DNA of 64,000 nt from Wielerella bovis (GCF_022354465.1 NZ_CP092361.1:1736001-1800000), one strand, 5' to 3'; shown: positions 1-9,864, numbered from the stretch's first letter. Made by a program: numbers and translations. The notes: generated by a model not told the origin, from the sequence alone.

Positions 1-2259
1 AAATCCCAATTTCAATGCCAATTTTTGCATGGCGTGGTTATCCACCAAAATTTCGGCACGCATACTGGCGAAACCTTGTTCGCGCGCGCGTTGAATCAAT
101 TCGTTCATCAATAGCACACCCACGCCCTGTCCTTGTAAACGGTCGGCAACGCTGATGCCAAGTTCACAACTTTGCGTATCAGGGTCAGCGGTGTAGCTGG
201 CGTGCGCGAGTGGATTATGGTCTTCATCGTGTAGCAAAATAGCAAATTCGCGTTGATAATCGGGGTGGCTCAACCGTGTCAATAACACAGGGGAAATGCC
301 GCTACTGCGACTCATAAAACGCGTGTAACGACTTTGTTCGCTTAATTCGGCTGCCAAGCGTTGAATGAGACTGGCGTCTTCTGGACGAACGGGACGCATC
401 CATGCAATCTCGCCATTTTTTAAAATAACTTCTTTTTCTATTTCAAATGGATAGGGTGTAAATACATTCAGGCTGCCTGAAAGGAAACTTTCAGGGTCTT
501 GCAGATTAAGTTTGGCATCGGTACATACTATCCCTTTGTCTGCATCGTGTACCAAATCCAAAGTGAAACTGTGAATTTCGGTTAAACGACACAAAATATC
601 GGTGCTGGTTAGCAGCCAATCTTGCCAAATAATCGGTGGCAAACCCAGTTGTGCCAAAGTTTTGGCGGCGATTTCTGGGGTAAGCGGTGGCAGCAATTTC
701 ACTTGGCGATTGCGTGCGTTAAGATGCAAAATTTGTCCAAATGGTTCTTGTTTTTCCCAGCTTAAATGCAATGTACCTGCATTTTTTTTGCGTTCATCAG
801 GGCGGAAATAAACCTGTAATGCGGTTAGTAAATAGGCGGTGCTGGTTTTGCCTGCGGGCAATACGGCAACGGGCAATAATGGACGCAAATGTTTGTGCAA
901 TTCTTCGGCAGCAGCAGCGGCATAGCGATAATCGTGAAATGCACTGGTGCGATGGCGTTGCTGATTGTGGCGACGATACAAATTCAGTTGTGCCAATGCG
1001 TGCAAAGCGTGTTCAGGCTGCTTGAAATGCAGATTTTTGTTTTTGTTGAAAATATGTCGAGTTTCTTCACTATCTGCGCTGCCCAACCATACCAATAGCA
1101 AGGGTTTACGGCTACGATGTTGCAATGAGGCTACCATTTGTGCGACTTGGCGACTGTCAGCGGAATTAAGTCCTGAGTAAATTAAAATCACGGCATCGGT
1201 ATTTTCATCGCTTAAATAATGTGATATGGCAGCCTGAAAAACACCTGCAACTGTATCTACTGCCAAATACAATGGATTAAACTCATTGATTTTATATGGC
1301 AAATGTTTGCTGACAGCGCGTGTGGTGGCTGTGGTCATTTGTGCCAGTTCAATTTCGGTATGCGTCATGGTTTTCAGCATCAATGCGCTGATTTGTGGCG
1401 TATTGCTGATGATACCAACACGTTTGCCGCGACTAATCAATCCTGTATGGATGAGTTTGGCAGCGGTAAAAAATTGGGTCAGCGTATGCACAGTTAAAAT
1501 ATGTGCGCGTTCAAGGACTTGCGCAAACAAGGTTTCTTCTTCGCGGTCAGTTAGCGTAGCGAGTAATACAACGGGTTTTCGCCGTGCTGCGGCATTGAGT
1601 GCGCTAATCAGTTCGCGTGTATTATCCAAAACGCTGATGTGGACAAGCAATGATGTGGTGGTCGGCTCTGCTGCCAAATAATCAATGATTTGTCCTGTGC
1701 TAATGGGATAATTTTGCGGATTGAGTGTGAGAAAACGGCTGAACACAATACCACGTTCTGCGCTGTAATTGTCCATACAATCAGCGATGCCTGCGGATTG
1801 TCCGATAAAAGCGCACGCGGTGTGTTCAGGCTGCCTGAATAATCCGTACAAACCACTAATGGGAACGGCAAATAAACGCACATTGGCTTTGCGTGCTTGT
1901 TCGCAAATGCGGTCAATTTTGCTGCGTAGCGTGCTAGGAGGTGGGTCAATTTCGTTAATCAACACCAAATGACGTACATTGGCTTTGGCGGCTTCGCGGA
2001 TAATGCTGCTGATTTTGTCGGCAGATAACACAACAATCACAACATCAAACGTATATTCAGCAGCCGCTTCGGTCAGCGAGCCATAAGATTTTTGTCCACC
2101 AATGGTTTTGTGGCTGGGATTGATGGGAATAATGGTGGGCGCACATTGGTTGGCGGTCAGCAAAGAAAAAACATTGCGTCCCGCGCTACCATAACGGTCT
2201 GATGCGCCAATAACAGCGATGGCTTGGGGATGAAAAAGGGCGTGCAAAGGGTGCATCAT
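1..2259 (-). CDS. Pat-type GNAT protein acetyltransferase with NDP-forming acyl-CoA synthetase-like region (partial, 3' end beyond window)
   Basis: The reading frame is open for 753 codons from ATG at 2259 to the window edge. The N-terminus (about residues 8-130) is a CoA-binding Rossmann domain with the motif AVIGASDRYGSAGRNVF. A succinyl-CoA-ligase-like region follows. From about residue 600 comes a GNAT domain (IAWMRPVRPEDASLIQRL, ending at the window edge in LALKLGF). This is the architecture of bacterial Pat/YfiQ enzymes, which acetylate lysines of metabolic enzymes such as acetyl-CoA synthetase. The part between the CoA-ligase region and GNAT looks shorter than in E. coli PatZ, so the ATP-grasp part may be reduced (inference). 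Internal DUS copies encode FRQPEH and GSLNV. A second ATG at 2256 is possible. Confidence 0.85.
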   Translation of the reverse strand, partial: MMHPLHALFHPQAIAVIGASDRYGSAGRNVFSLLTANQCAPTIIPINPSHKTIGGQKSYGSLTEAAAEYTFDVVIVVLSADKISSIIREAAKANVRHLVLINEIDPPPSTLRSKIDRICEQARKANVRLFAVPISGLYGLFRQPEHTACAFIGQSAGIADCMDNYSAERGIVFSRFLTLNPQNYPISTGQIIDYLAAEPTTTSLLVHISVLDNTRELISALNAAARRKPVVLLATLTDREEETLFAQVLERAHILTVHTLTQFFTAAKLIHTGLISRGKRVGIISNTPQISALMLKTMTHTEIELAQMTTATTRAVSKHLPYKINEFNPLYLAVDTVAGVFQAAISHYLSDENTDAVILIYSGLNSADSRQVAQMVASLQHRSRKPLLLVWLGSADSEETRHIFNKNKNLHFKQPEHALHALAQLNLYRRHNQQRHRTSAFHDYRYAAAAAEELHKHLRPLLPVAVLPAGKTSTAYLLTALQVYFRPDERKKNAGTLHLSWEKQEPFGQILHLNARNRQVKLLPPLTPEIAAKTLAQLGLPPIIWQDWLLTSTDILCRLTEIHSFTLDLVHDADKGIVCTDAKLNLQDPESFLSGSLNVFTPYPFEIEKEVILKNGEIAWMRPVRPEDASLIQRLAAELSEQSRYTRFMSRSSGISPVLLTRLSHPDYQREFAILLHDEDHNPLAHASYTADPDTQSCELGISVADRLQGQGVGVLLMNELIQRAREQGFASMRAEILVDNHAMQKLALKLGF

Positions 2260-2279
2260 GTGTTCTTTCTTGATGAAGT

Positions 2280-2329
2280 TTTTCAGGCTGCCTTGGTGAA
2301 TAACACATCAAAATAAGACAGCCTGAAAA
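2280..2329 (-). terminator. DUS-pair hairpin behind the glycosyltransferase gene
   Basis: TTTTCAGGCTGCCTT and AAGACAGCCTGAAAA form an inverted pair just downstream of the gene ending at 2335. The right DUS has one mismatch to the consensus. It is probably a factor-independent terminator. Confidence 0.55.
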
Positions 2330-2334
2330 TTAGG

Positions 2335-3378
2335 TTAATCTAACATTTGACACAATAATTCAATATGAAACGCACTACTTGGATTATATTTTAAGGCAGC
2401 CTGAACATCGTGAATTTTGTGTTCACCACGTTGCGCGTGTTCCACCGCCAAAGTTATCGCAGTTGCCAAAGTTTCAGGCTGCCCTCGCGTGAAGAAAAAA
2501 CCTGCTGCGCCTTCCTGCAACACTTCGCAACACGCCATATTGTCAGACAAAATCACACGCGTGCCACTCAATACGCTTTCTACCCCCACCAAACCAAACG
2601 GCTCATATTGTGAAGCCATGATGGTGTAATCCGCCGCGCGATACAATTCGGGCATATCGTGGACAAAACCCAATTCCAACACATTACGCATCGGACGTGG
2701 CAAGGGGCTACCCGCAACCGCCAATTTGATGGGTAATTCTGTTTGCTCAAAAAAATCCACCAATAAATCCAAACCCTTGCGTTTATGCCCTGTGCTGGGA
2801 AACAAAAACACGATTTCATCATCGGCAAAACCATATTTTTGCCGAACTTGGGCGTTGCGCGAAAAATCGTTGTGAAATCTTGCCGTATCCACAGGCGGAT
2901 AAATAGTATGAATTTTTTTGGCTGGCACATGATATAAATCCACCAATTCACGCGCCATCATTTGCGAATGCGCCATGATTTTTTTCGCGCTGTGATAACT
3001 GCGGCTCTCGCGCCAAATCGTCAATTTATCCAACACATTTTCAGGCTGCCTCATGTGATGCAAATAGCCTTTGTGTGTGCCACCACAAATCAATACATCG
3101 GCATTTTCGCTCCGATTACAAGCAATAAGCACTTGGTTTTTATCCCGCTGTTTGTCCAGTTGCGCTGAAAAAACAATCGGACGCAATTTTTTTGGAACGT
3201 GTTTTTGTTTGACCCAATGCGTTTGCACCAAATGCATTTCGGGCAAATTATGGTCTATTTTGGCGGCATATACGCTGACAGAATGTTGCTGCGCGACCAA
3301 TTCACGCACCATATCCAGCGTGTAGCTTTCCATGCCACCACCTTTGGTAAATGTATTAATAGCAATCGCAATATTCAT
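2335..3378 (-). CDS. Glycosyltransferase family 4 (GT-B fold)
   Basis: About 347 residues. The N-terminus MNIAIAINTFTKGGGMESY carries the glycine-rich acceptor-side loop typical of GT4 enzymes. The C-terminal half has the nucleotide-sugar motif EPFGLVGVE (the E-x7-E signature) and the preceding YRAADYTIMAS stretch. This is expected for a cytosolic enzyme adding a sugar to lipooligosaccharide or another surface glycan; donor and acceptor cannot be read from sequence. I start at 3378 rather than the upstream ATG at 3399, because the extra codons encode a DUS (ERQPET) and the 3378 start overlaps the preceding gene's stop as ATGA. Translational coupling with the DUF7832-like gene is therefore likely. 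Confidence 0.8.
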   Translation of the reverse strand: MNIAIAINTFTKGGGMESYTLDMVRELVAQQHSVSVYAAKIDHNLPEMHLVQTHWVKQKHVPKKLRPIVFSAQLDKQRDKNQVLIACNRSENADVLICGGTHKGYLHHMRQPENVLDKLTIWRESRSYHSAKKIMAHSQMMARELVDLYHVPAKKIHTIYPPVDTARFHNDFSRNAQVRQKYGFADDEIVFLFPSTGHKRKGLDLLVDFFEQTELPIKLAVAGSPLPRPMRNVLELGFVHDMPELYRAADYTIMASQYEPFGLVGVESVLSGTRVILSDNMACCEVLQEGAAGFFFTRGQPETLATAITLAVEHAQRGEHKIHDVQAALKYNPSSAFHIELLCQMLD

Positions 3379-3809
3379 GGTTTCAGGCTGCCTTTCCATG
3401 TGTCAAATGCAGCCTGAAAAACGGCGTTGAGTTTGGTTTGATTATCAGGCGTATTGGCAACGCGATAAAAATCATCATCGCGTTCTAAACCAAGTGCGAC
3501 AAAATAATCTGCCAAAAAATTGCCATAACCGTCTTCTTCGTCTGCATAATAATATTGAGTGAAGAGATTGCCCAATTCGTTGAAGCAAGTGTCGTCTATG
3601 CCGCCATTGAGCTGATTTTGCACAAATTCTGCGCCAGAAATCGTGCCTGTTTGTAAATCGGCAAATTGTGGCAAGGTTGCAGCGGCTGCGCTGTATAGGT
3701 TTTGTGAGACTGCCCATGCGTAGTAAAAACCCATGTGATGCAGCGCATTTTCTGCTGGTAAATCAGCAGGATAGTGGTCTTCGTGAAACGAAATATGGTC
3801 GTAATGCAT
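3375..3809 (-). CDS. Uncharacterised protein, DUF7832-like
   Basis: 144 residues starting MHYDHISFHEDHYPADLPAENALHHMG. The pattern of an acidic and aromatic N-terminus, a PADLP motif and an HxGxYxAWAV stretch fits small DUF7832-type proteins of unknown function. No signal peptide or membrane segment is visible, so it is probably cytosolic. The longer frame to 3878 is rejected because it translates a DUS (NRQPEND) and spacer. The C-terminus (FQAAFDTWKGSLKP) is itself made of two DUS-derived peptides. The stop overlaps the start of the downstream glycosyltransferase gene. Confidence 0.6.
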   Translation of the reverse strand: MHYDHISFHEDHYPADLPAENALHHMGFYYAWAVSQNLYSAAAATLPQFADLQTGTISGAEFVQNQLNGGIDDTCFNELGNLFTQYYYADEEDGYGNFLADYFVALGLERDDDFYRVANTPDNQTKLNAVFQAAFDTWKGSLKP

Positions 3810-3874
3810 GATGCAGCCTGAAAAAATAAATAATGATGAATTATATAGGGAAATATCGTTTTCAGGCTGCCTAT

Positions 3875-4741
3875 TCAACTTAATTCATCGGTAATTTTTT
3901 GTAACAATGCCAAGCGTTCGACGCGGATTTCGCCCTTTTCAGCAGCAATCTTGAAAGCGCAATTGGGTTCGGCGCGATGGCTGCAATTATGAAAACGACA
4001 TTGCCCAATCAAATGGCGCAAATCGGGAAAATAGCGCGGTAAATCGGTTATGCTCAAATGGTGCAAACCAAATTCTTGTAAACCGGGACTGTCAATCAAT
4101 TTGGTTTGTTCATCTAAATCATATAATTGCGCGTGGGTGGTGGTGTGTTTGCCCGAATCCAAAGCGGCGGAAATGTCGTTGGTACGCGCGATGTGTTCGC
4201 CCAATAATGCATTGGTTAGTGTGGATTTGCCCATGCCGCTTTGTCCGAGCAAAATATTGGTTTCGCCTGATAACAGGGTTTTCAGGCTGCCTACATCATG
4301 CAAGGCGGATAATTCAATTACTTGATAACCCAATGTTTCATAAAAAGAAAGTCTTTCACGCCACGCTGTGGTTTCGGGTAAATCGGCTTTGTTCAATACA
4401 ATCACGGCGCGAATATCGGCGGCTTCGGCAGCAATCAAGGCGCGTTGTAGCAGGGCTTCGCTGGGGCTAGGGACGGCGGCAATCACAATAATCAGTTGCG
4501 ACACGTTGGCGGCGATGAGTTTGGATTTCCACGCATCTTGGCGATAGAGCAGGCTGTGGCGTTCTTCGGCGCGTTCTATCACGGCTTGTTCGCCATTTAC
4601 AATTTGAATGCGCACAAAATCGCCGCACGCATAATCGGTGCGTTTTCTGCGCGTGCTGGCTTCGTAAGTGATTTGGTCGGCGGTACGCACGATGTAGCGG
4701 CGACCGTAGCTGGTAATAATTTGGGCAATTTGTTGGGACAT
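3875..4741 (-). CDS. rsgA: Ribosome small-subunit-dependent GTPase A
   Basis: 288 residues with the circularly permuted GTPase order diagnostic of RsgA/YjeQ: G4 NKAD (117-120), then G1 GQSGMGKST (166-174), then G3 DSPG (217-220). An OB-fold precedes it and a C-terminal zinc-binding motif follows (C248, C253, H255, C261). It acts late in 30S maturation. The frame extends upstream to 4849, but the start at MSQQ (4741) matches the family and excludes codons made from two DUS copies. GSLKT at about residue 151 is DUS-encoded inside the G domain. Confidence 0.95.
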   Translation of the reverse strand: MSQQIAQIITSYGRRYIVRTADQITYEASTRRKRTDYACGDFVRIQIVNGEQAVIERAEERHSLLYRQDAWKSKLIAANVSQLIIVIAAVPSPSEALLQRALIAAEAADIRAVIVLNKADLPETTAWRERLSFYETLGYQVIELSALHDVGSLKTLLSGETNILLGQSGMGKSTLTNALLGEHIARTNDISAALDSGKHTTTHAQLYDLDEQTKLIDSPGLQEFGLHHLSITDLPRYFPDLRHLIGQCRFHNCSHRAEPNCAFKIAAEKGEIRVERLALLQKITDELS

Positions 4742-4815
4742 AATATTGGTTTTTTCAGGCTGCCTGAAAATATAATAAATAATGGATAAATAATAAAATT
4801 GTGTTTTCAGGCTGC

Positions 4816-5283
4816 CTATTGATAGGTTTGCCCATTGTGTTTGAGCCAACCATCTACGTGGCGTTTGGCAGGGTCATGGTGTGTCCAATGTATCACGCCG
4901 CCTTGTTTATTCCATTCATATTTTCCATAAAAATCAACAATATCACCTGCTTTCAATTCCTTGATTTTGGGTGCAAGGTCAATATTGTGCGCAACCAAAA
5001 TCGTTTGTCCATTGCGCAATTTCAAGATAAAACGTTGATGCCGCGAGCCTTCATTATCATCAGGCAGAATTTTGCTGACCGTGCCACTGCCTTGAATTTG
5101 CAGATTACTTTGGCGATTTTGGAACGCTTGTTGCAAGATGTGTTCAAAATCAGCGGTCGGTGCAGAATGTGTTTGGCTGTTGCTGGTTGGATTTTGGGGT
5201 GCAGATGAATTGGGCTGGTTGGATTGTGTCAGTTGCCACGCCAATGCCGCTGCAATAATTAGAATAGGGACGATTTTATTCAT
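4816..5283 (-). CDS. Exported DUF3465 protein
   Basis: 155 residues. An N-terminal hydrophobic segment (MNKIVPILIIAAALAW) acts as signal anchor or signal peptide. A Ser/Asn/Pro-rich linker follows, then an OB-like domain with GSGTVSKILPDDNEGSRHQRFILKL and the C-terminal GGVIHWTHHDPAKRHVDGW, the signature of DUF3465. Function is unknown; related proteins are small periplasmic proteins. It is the gene upstream of rsgA on the same strand, with a DUS between them. Confidence 0.75.
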   Translation of the reverse strand: MNKIVPILIIAAALAWQLTQSNQPNSSAPQNPTSNSQTHSAPTADFEHILQQAFQNRQSNLQIQGSGTVSKILPDDNEGSRHQRFILKLRNGQTILVAHNIDLAPKIKELKAGDIVDFYGKYEWNKQGGVIHWTHHDPAKRHVDGWLKHNGQTYQ

Positions 5284-5368
5284 GATGATTAGGTAAAATT
5301 ATTTTGCTGTGAAAATTTTGTATATTGCCCTTAATTTTTTTTGGAGTCAAAATTTTATAAGTTGAATT

Positions 5369-5386
5369 TATGGTGGATTCACTATA
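5369..5386. repeat. Collapsed Correia-like element (fused terminal repeats)
   Basis: TATGGTGGATTCACTATA is an almost perfect palindrome made of the two Correia-like ends with no interior. It is one of several such collapsed copies in this window (compare 23350, 27399, 47984). Confidence 0.5.
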
Positions 5387-5392
5387 GTACCT

Positions 5393-5425
5393 AGGCAGCC
5401 TGAAAAATATATTTTCAGGCTGCCT
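5393..5425 (-). terminator. DUS-pair hairpin behind the MFS gene
   Basis: AGGCAGCCTGAA and TTCAGGCTGCCT lie in inverted orientation around a 9-nt loop, just beyond the stop of the MFS gene at 5447. Confidence 0.65.
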
Positions 5426-5446
5426 ATTAAGTTTCGCAGAAAATAA

Positions 5447-6988
5447 TTATCTAAATAAATCCATTACTTTCACAAATACCATAATCACGCCATATACCAA
5501 TGGTATACCCACCAATGTCCAACGCCACCAAACATGGATACCACCATGCGAAACTTCTTCCGCAACCAATAACGCATCGGAAATGGCAGTTTCATCATCA
5601 GGATTACTTGAATGTGCCGCTTGCTTAACAGTTTGGTCATGGTGTTTTTCATGTACCGCTTTAACTAACATATTGCAAACCAAGCCAACCAATAGCAACG
5701 CCGCCATAATATACATGGTTACGCTGTATGCTTGTGCGGCTGGTACACCATTGGCAATTTGGATTTGACGAATATAGTTTACCAATACAGGACCAACTAC
5801 CGCCGCTAACGACCATGCCAGTAGCAAGCGTCCATGAATCGCCCCTACTTGATATGTGCCAAATAAATCACGCAAATAAGCAGGAATCGCTGCAAATCCA
5901 CCGCCATACATGGAGATAATCACGCAAAAACCAATCACAAACAATGCTTTACTGCCACTTGCACCAATAGATGGCACGGCAAAATACAGCAGAGAACCAA
6001 GTATAAAAAACACAAAATATACATTTTTGCGCCCGATTTTGTCGGAAATGGACGACCAGAAAAAGCGTCCGCCCATATTAAACAAACTCAATAAACCGAC
6101 AAAACCAGCTGCCGCCGCTGCGCTAATTGCCGCATCTTTACCGACCGATGTTTCTGAAAACAATTCTTGAATCATCACGCTGGCTTGTCCCAGTACACCG
6201 ATTCCAGCCGTTACGTTCAAACACAAAATCCAAAACAGTAGCCAAAATTGCGGTGTTTTGATGGCGGTAGCGGCGTTTACATGATGTTGGCTAACCAATT
6301 TGTTAGCAGATTTGGGCGCAACATAACCTTTGGGTTTCCAACCATCGGCAGGAATCCGAATCGTGAATACGCCAAACAGCATAAACACAAAATAAAAAAT
6401 ACCTAATACAACAAAGGTTTCCCACACGCCCACCGAAGTGGCACTTTTAAAATAATTCATCAGCAATACGGATAAGGGCGATGCCAACATTGCACCACCA
6501 CCAAATCCCATAATCGCCAAACCTGTCGCCATACCAGGTTTATCGGGAAACCATTTCATCAGCGTGGATACGGGTCCAATATAGCCCAAGCCCAAACCGA
6601 CACCGCCAATCACGCCATTGCCCAAATACACCAGCCAAATATTGTGTGTTTTCACGCCCAGAGCAGAAATCAAAAAACCTAAACCAAAACAACACGCTGC
6701 GACAAACATGGCTTTGCGTGGCCCGACGCGTTCCATCCATGTGCCAAACAAAGCGGCAGATGCGCCCAACACCGCCAAAGCAATACTGAAAATCCAGCCA
6801 ATGGTGGCAAGCGACCAATCATTGGGAGCAGATTGAGTAATGCCAATTGTTTGTGTGAGCGGTTTATTGAACACGGAATAGGCGTAAATTTGCCCAATAG
6901 ACAAATGCACCGCCAATGCGGCTGGGGGAACGAGCCAACGATTGTAATTCATCGGGGCGATAGAGCGAGAACGGTCAAGGAAAGACAT
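5447..6988 (-). CDS. MFS transporter, oxalate/formate antiporter (OFA) family
   Basis: 513 residues with about 12 hydrophobic segments. The start MNYNRWLVPPAALAVHLSIGQIYAYSVF and the motif GGVGLGLGYIGPVSTLMKWFPDKPG are hallmarks of OFA-family (YhjX/OxlT-like) permeases. A His-rich cytoplasmic stretch (VHEKHHDQTVKQ) lies before the last membrane segment, which is followed only by a short tail. Substrate is unknown; monocarboxylates such as pyruvate or formate are typical for the family. It stands alone between DUS-pair terminators. A start at the internal MNYNRW (12 codons in) is an alternative. Confidence 0.85.
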   Translation of the reverse strand: MSFLDRSRSIAPMNYNRWLVPPAALAVHLSIGQIYAYSVFNKPLTQTIGITQSAPNDWSLATIGWIFSIALAVLGASAALFGTWMERVGPRKAMFVAACCFGLGFLISALGVKTHNIWLVYLGNGVIGGVGLGLGYIGPVSTLMKWFPDKPGMATGLAIMGFGGGAMLASPLSVLLMNYFKSATSVGVWETFVVLGIFYFVFMLFGVFTIRIPADGWKPKGYVAPKSANKLVSQHHVNAATAIKTPQFWLLFWILCLNVTAGIGVLGQASVMIQELFSETSVGKDAAISAAAAAGFVGLLSLFNMGGRFFWSSISDKIGRKNVYFVFFILGSLLYFAVPSIGASGSKALFVIGFCVIISMYGGGFAAIPAYLRDLFGTYQVGAIHGRLLLAWSLAAVVGPVLVNYIRQIQIANGVPAAQAYSVTMYIMAALLLVGLVCNMLVKAVHEKHHDQTVKQAAHSSNPDDETAISDALLVAEEVSHGGIHVWWRWTLVGIPLVYGVIMVFVKVMDLFR

Positions 6989-7046
6989 AGAAACTCTTTG
7001 ATTTAGTTCAGAAGAATTCGGATTGTAGCAAAGATTATGTCAGGGT

Positions 7047-7115
7047 GTTAGAAAAAATAGGTTGTATTTTTGAATCCAATATTTTTTTAATGACTATAAA
7101 AACAAATTTATTTTT
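7047..7115. repeat. Degenerate copy of the 85-90 bp GTAGGT inverted-repeat element
   Basis: TAGGTTGTATTTTTGAATCCAA followed by an AT-rich interior resembles the left half of the better copies at 15990, 33543 and 41577. The right end is not clear. Confidence 0.35.
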
Positions 7116-7118
7116 AAT

Positions 7119-7151
7119 AGGCAGCCTGAAAAAACTATTTTCAGGCTGCCT
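7119..7151 (-). terminator. DUS-pair hairpin behind galE
   Basis: AGGCAGCCTGAA and TTCAGGCTGCCT inverted around 9 nt, downstream of the galE stop at 7168. Confidence 0.65.
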
Positions 7152-7167
7152 TTAATATAAGCATTAC

Positions 7168-8184
7168 TTATTCATCATAACCATTTGGATTATGTGATTG
7201 CCAACGCCATGCATCTACCATCATAGTGTGTAAATCACGTTGTGCTGTCCAGCCCAATTCTGTTTTGGCTTTGCTTGGGTCGGCGTAACAAGTGGCAATG
7301 TCGCCAGCGCGGCGTGGTTTAATTGCATAAGGCACGATTTGTCCTGATGCAGCTTCAAATGCTTTGACAATATCCAACACCGAATAACCTACGCCTGTGC
7401 CTAAATTGTAAATGTGTACGCCTGATTGTTTGGCTTTGGCATCCAAAGCTTTCAAATGACCGATTGCCAAATCCACAACGTGAATGTAATCGCGCACGCC
7501 TGTGCCATCGTGCGTAGCGTAATCATCGCCAAATACCGACAATTCTTTCAATTTACCCGCTGCGACTTGGCAGACATAGGGCAGTAAATTGTTGGGAATG
7601 CCATTGGGTTGTTCTCCGATTTTGCCGCTGGCGTGTGCGCCGATTGGATTGAAATAGCGCAATAAAATCACGCTCCAACGTGGGTCGGCGTGTTGCAAAT
7701 CCATCATAATGCGTTCCATCATGTGTTTGCTGGTACCGTATGGATTGGTGGTTGCGCCTGTTGGACTTTGCTCGGTAATCGGCACAATGCTCGGGTCGCC
7801 ATACACGGTTGCCGATGAGCTGAACACGATGCTAAATACCCCTGCGCGTTGCATTTCTTCCAATAAAATCACGCTGCCTGAAACATTGTTGTTGTAATAA
7901 TTTAACGGTAATTGCACGCTTTCGCCTACGGCTTTTAAGGCGGCAAAATGAATCACGCTGTCCACTTGATGCGTGGCGAAAATCTCACGCAAAAGAGGGC
8001 GGTCGCGGATGTCGCCTTCGTAAAAAGTTGGTTCTTTGCCCGTAATTTCTGCCACGCGTTGCAAAACTTTGGCAGATGCGTTACACAAATTATCCAAAAT
8101 AATCGGCTGATGCCCTGCATTGAGCAATTCCACCACCGTGTGCGAGCCGATAAAACCTGCGCCGCCTGTAACCAAAATATTCAT
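7168..8184 (-). CDS. galE: UDP-glucose 4-epimerase
   Basis: 338 residues, the normal length. It is an extended short-chain dehydrogenase with the NAD-binding GGAGFIGSH at 7-15, catalytic S124 (SSSATVYGD) and the Y149-x3-K153 pair (YGTSK). It interconverts UDP-glucose and UDP-galactose, supplying galactose for lipooligosaccharide. No other galactose gene is adjacent. The start at 8184 is the only sensible one, giving [10 protein letters not shown]. Confidence 0.97.
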   Translation of the reverse strand: MNILVTGGAGFIGSHTVVELLNAGHQPIILDNLCNASAKVLQRVAEITGKEPTFYEGDIRDRPLLREIFATHQVDSVIHFAALKAVGESVQLPLNYYNNNVSGSVILLEEMQRAGVFSIVFSSSATVYGDPSIVPITEQSPTGATTNPYGTSKHMMERIMMDLQHADPRWSVILLRYFNPIGAHASGKIGEQPNGIPNNLLPYVCQVAAGKLKELSVFGDDYATHDGTGVRDYIHVVDLAIGHLKALDAKAKQSGVHIYNLGTGVGYSVLDIVKAFEAASGQIVPYAIKPRRAGDIATCYADPSKAKTELGWTAQRDLHTMMVDAWRWQSHNPNGYDE

Positions 8185-8204
8185 GATGTTTTCCTTGTGT
8201 TGAT

Positions 8205-8237
8205 GCAGCCTGAAAAATGGTTTTCAGGCTGCCTTTT
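8205..8237. terminator. DUS-pair hairpin upstream of galE
   Basis: GCAGCCTGAAAA and TTTTCAGGCTGC form a short inverted pair around a 4-nt loop, followed by TTTTT on the plus strand. It lies between the galE start and a Correia-like element, so which transcript it ends is unclear. Confidence 0.4.
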
Positions 8238-8241
8238 TGAT

Positions 8242-8348
8242 TATAGTAGATTCAATTTAAATCAGGACAAGGCGACAGCGACCGCCGTGTACACATAGTA
8301 CATAAGGGAGCTGGCAACGCTGTACTGGTTTAAATTGAATTCACTATA
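8242..8348. repeat. Correia-like element, 107 bp, CAATTTAAA-ended form
   Basis: Starts TATAGTAGATTCAATTTAAA and ends TTTAAATTGAATTCACTATA. The interior holds the shared core GACAAGGCGACAGCGACCGC. Ends and core match Neisseria Correia repeats (short form). It lies between galE and misS. Confidence 0.85.
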
Positions 8349-8427
8349 AATTATAGAATCATGTAACCTGTCAGTACACGACCAAAAATGTTCCATAGGT
8401 GGTATACTGAAATGCAGCCTGAAACCT

Positions 8428-9864
8428 TTAATTTTCCTGCTTTTCATTGTCTTCAGGCTGCTCTTCTTGTTGCGACAAACTACTGTGTTTAGCACGCGTA
8501 GTTTTAGGCAAAACAAAGTGCATTTTCAAACCATTAGGCTGTACATTTTCCGCGAATAATTTACCACAATGTTGTTCAGCAATGTGTTTAGTAATCGCCA
8601 AACCCAAGCCCGTCCCTGTTTTGCCATTACTGCTGTCGGCGCGATAAAACGCGGTGAAAATATGCGGCAACTGCTCTGGTTTGACACCCACGCCGTTGTC
8701 CACAATTTCAATGTGCAGATTTTTGCGGTCTTCATACATTTTGATGTGAATCGTGCTGCCTTCGGGGCTGTAATTCATCGCATTGCGAATCACATTATCC
8801 AAAGCGCGATATAGATAACTTTCATTGGCATTTAAACACGCATCGGCTTTCAGGCTGCATTTATCAAAAATAATCGTGTGTTGGCGTTGTTCTGCCACCA
8901 CTTGACTGTCTTCCACCAATTGCTGCACAAATGGCACAATCGGCAAAGGTTCTTTTTCCATCGCCATATTCGCCGTTTCCAAGCGCGATAAAGTCAGCAA
9001 TTCGCCCACCAATGTGTCCATGCGCGTGATTTCGTTTTCCAAGCGTTGTATATAATCCGTCTGCTTTTCGGGACGTGCTTGAATTAAGCCCAACAAGGCT
9101 TGCACACGCGCCAAAGGCGAACGCATTTCGTGGGATACATGGTGCAGCAAATGGCGTTCTTTCTCTACCAATTGTTGCAGTTGTGCCGCCATTTTATCAA
9201 ATTGTACACCCAAGCTGGCTAATTCATCTTTTCGCTCAATCAGTTGATGAGACACGCGCGTATCCAACTCACCCGCTGCCAAACGGTTCATACCATGTTC
9301 CAAAATACTAATAGGGTGCGCAATATTACGTGCCAAAATATACGCCAACAACAAACCAATCAACAAGGTAACACCAATCAAAATAAATTCATGCCACACG
9401 GGCGCAAAAGGCAAACCAGGGATAATTAATGTGGGCAACCGTTCCATTTCTTGCTTATCAAAATTGCGTACAAAAAACAGATACTCTTCGCCAAAACCAT
9501 CATAATAAATAATCGACATATCCGATTTGGGATTTTCCAGCGCAAATTGATAGGCTCGCAAATATTCATCTCGCGAAAACGGGCGATTGAAAATTTCTTT
9601 ATGCGTGATACTGGATACGATGGCAATGTGTTTAGTAGCAGGATGGTCATGCCAACGTGTGAGCATATCTTTAGTTGCTTGTGCACCCTGCGATTGGAAC
9701 GTTGCTAACGTGTTGGCAAGCATGATGCTTTCCATATTGCGTCTTTGTTTGGAATGCGTTTCGTTCATGCGACTTTGTATCAGCCAGAATGTGAAACTGG
9801 CGATAAAAATCCCGCAGATAATGACCAAGCAGAATGTGGAAAAAATGCGTTGAAAAAGTTTCAT
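8428..9864 (-). CDS. misS: Sensor histidine kinase of the MisS/CpxA type
   Basis: 478 residues. Membrane segment about 8-30, periplasmic sensor about 31-158, second membrane segment about 160-180, HAMP about 180-232, HisKA with phospho-acceptor H245 in HHVSHEMRSPLARVQ, then a HATPase with NVIRNAMNYSPEGS and DNGVGVKPEQLPHIF. The partner response regulator is 168 bp upstream on the same strand. In Neisseria this system senses envelope stress and affects capsule and LOS. I begin at MKLFQRIF (9864); upstream codons to 9918 translate DUS sequence. The Glu/Gln-rich C-terminal tail (SQQEEQPEDNEKQEN) partly derives from a DUS. Confidence 0.85.
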   Translation of the reverse strand: MKLFQRIFSTFCLVIICGIFIASFTFWLIQSRMNETHSKQRRNMESIMLANTLATFQSQGAQATKDMLTRWHDHPATKHIAIVSSITHKEIFNRPFSRDEYLRAYQFALENPKSDMSIIYYDGFGEEYLFFVRNFDKQEMERLPTLIIPGLPFAPVWHEFILIGVTLLIGLLLAYILARNIAHPISILEHGMNRLAAGELDTRVSHQLIERKDELASLGVQFDKMAAQLQQLVEKERHLLHHVSHEMRSPLARVQALLGLIQARPEKQTDYIQRLENEITRMDTLVGELLTLSRLETANMAMEKEPLPIVPFVQQLVEDSQVVAEQRQHTIIFDKCSLKADACLNANESYLYRALDNVIRNAMNYSPEGSTIHIKMYEDRKNLHIEIVDNGVGVKPEQLPHIFTAFYRADSSNGKTGTGLGLAITKHIAEQHCGKLFAENVQPNGLKMHFVLPKTTRAKHSSLSQQEEQPEDNEKQEN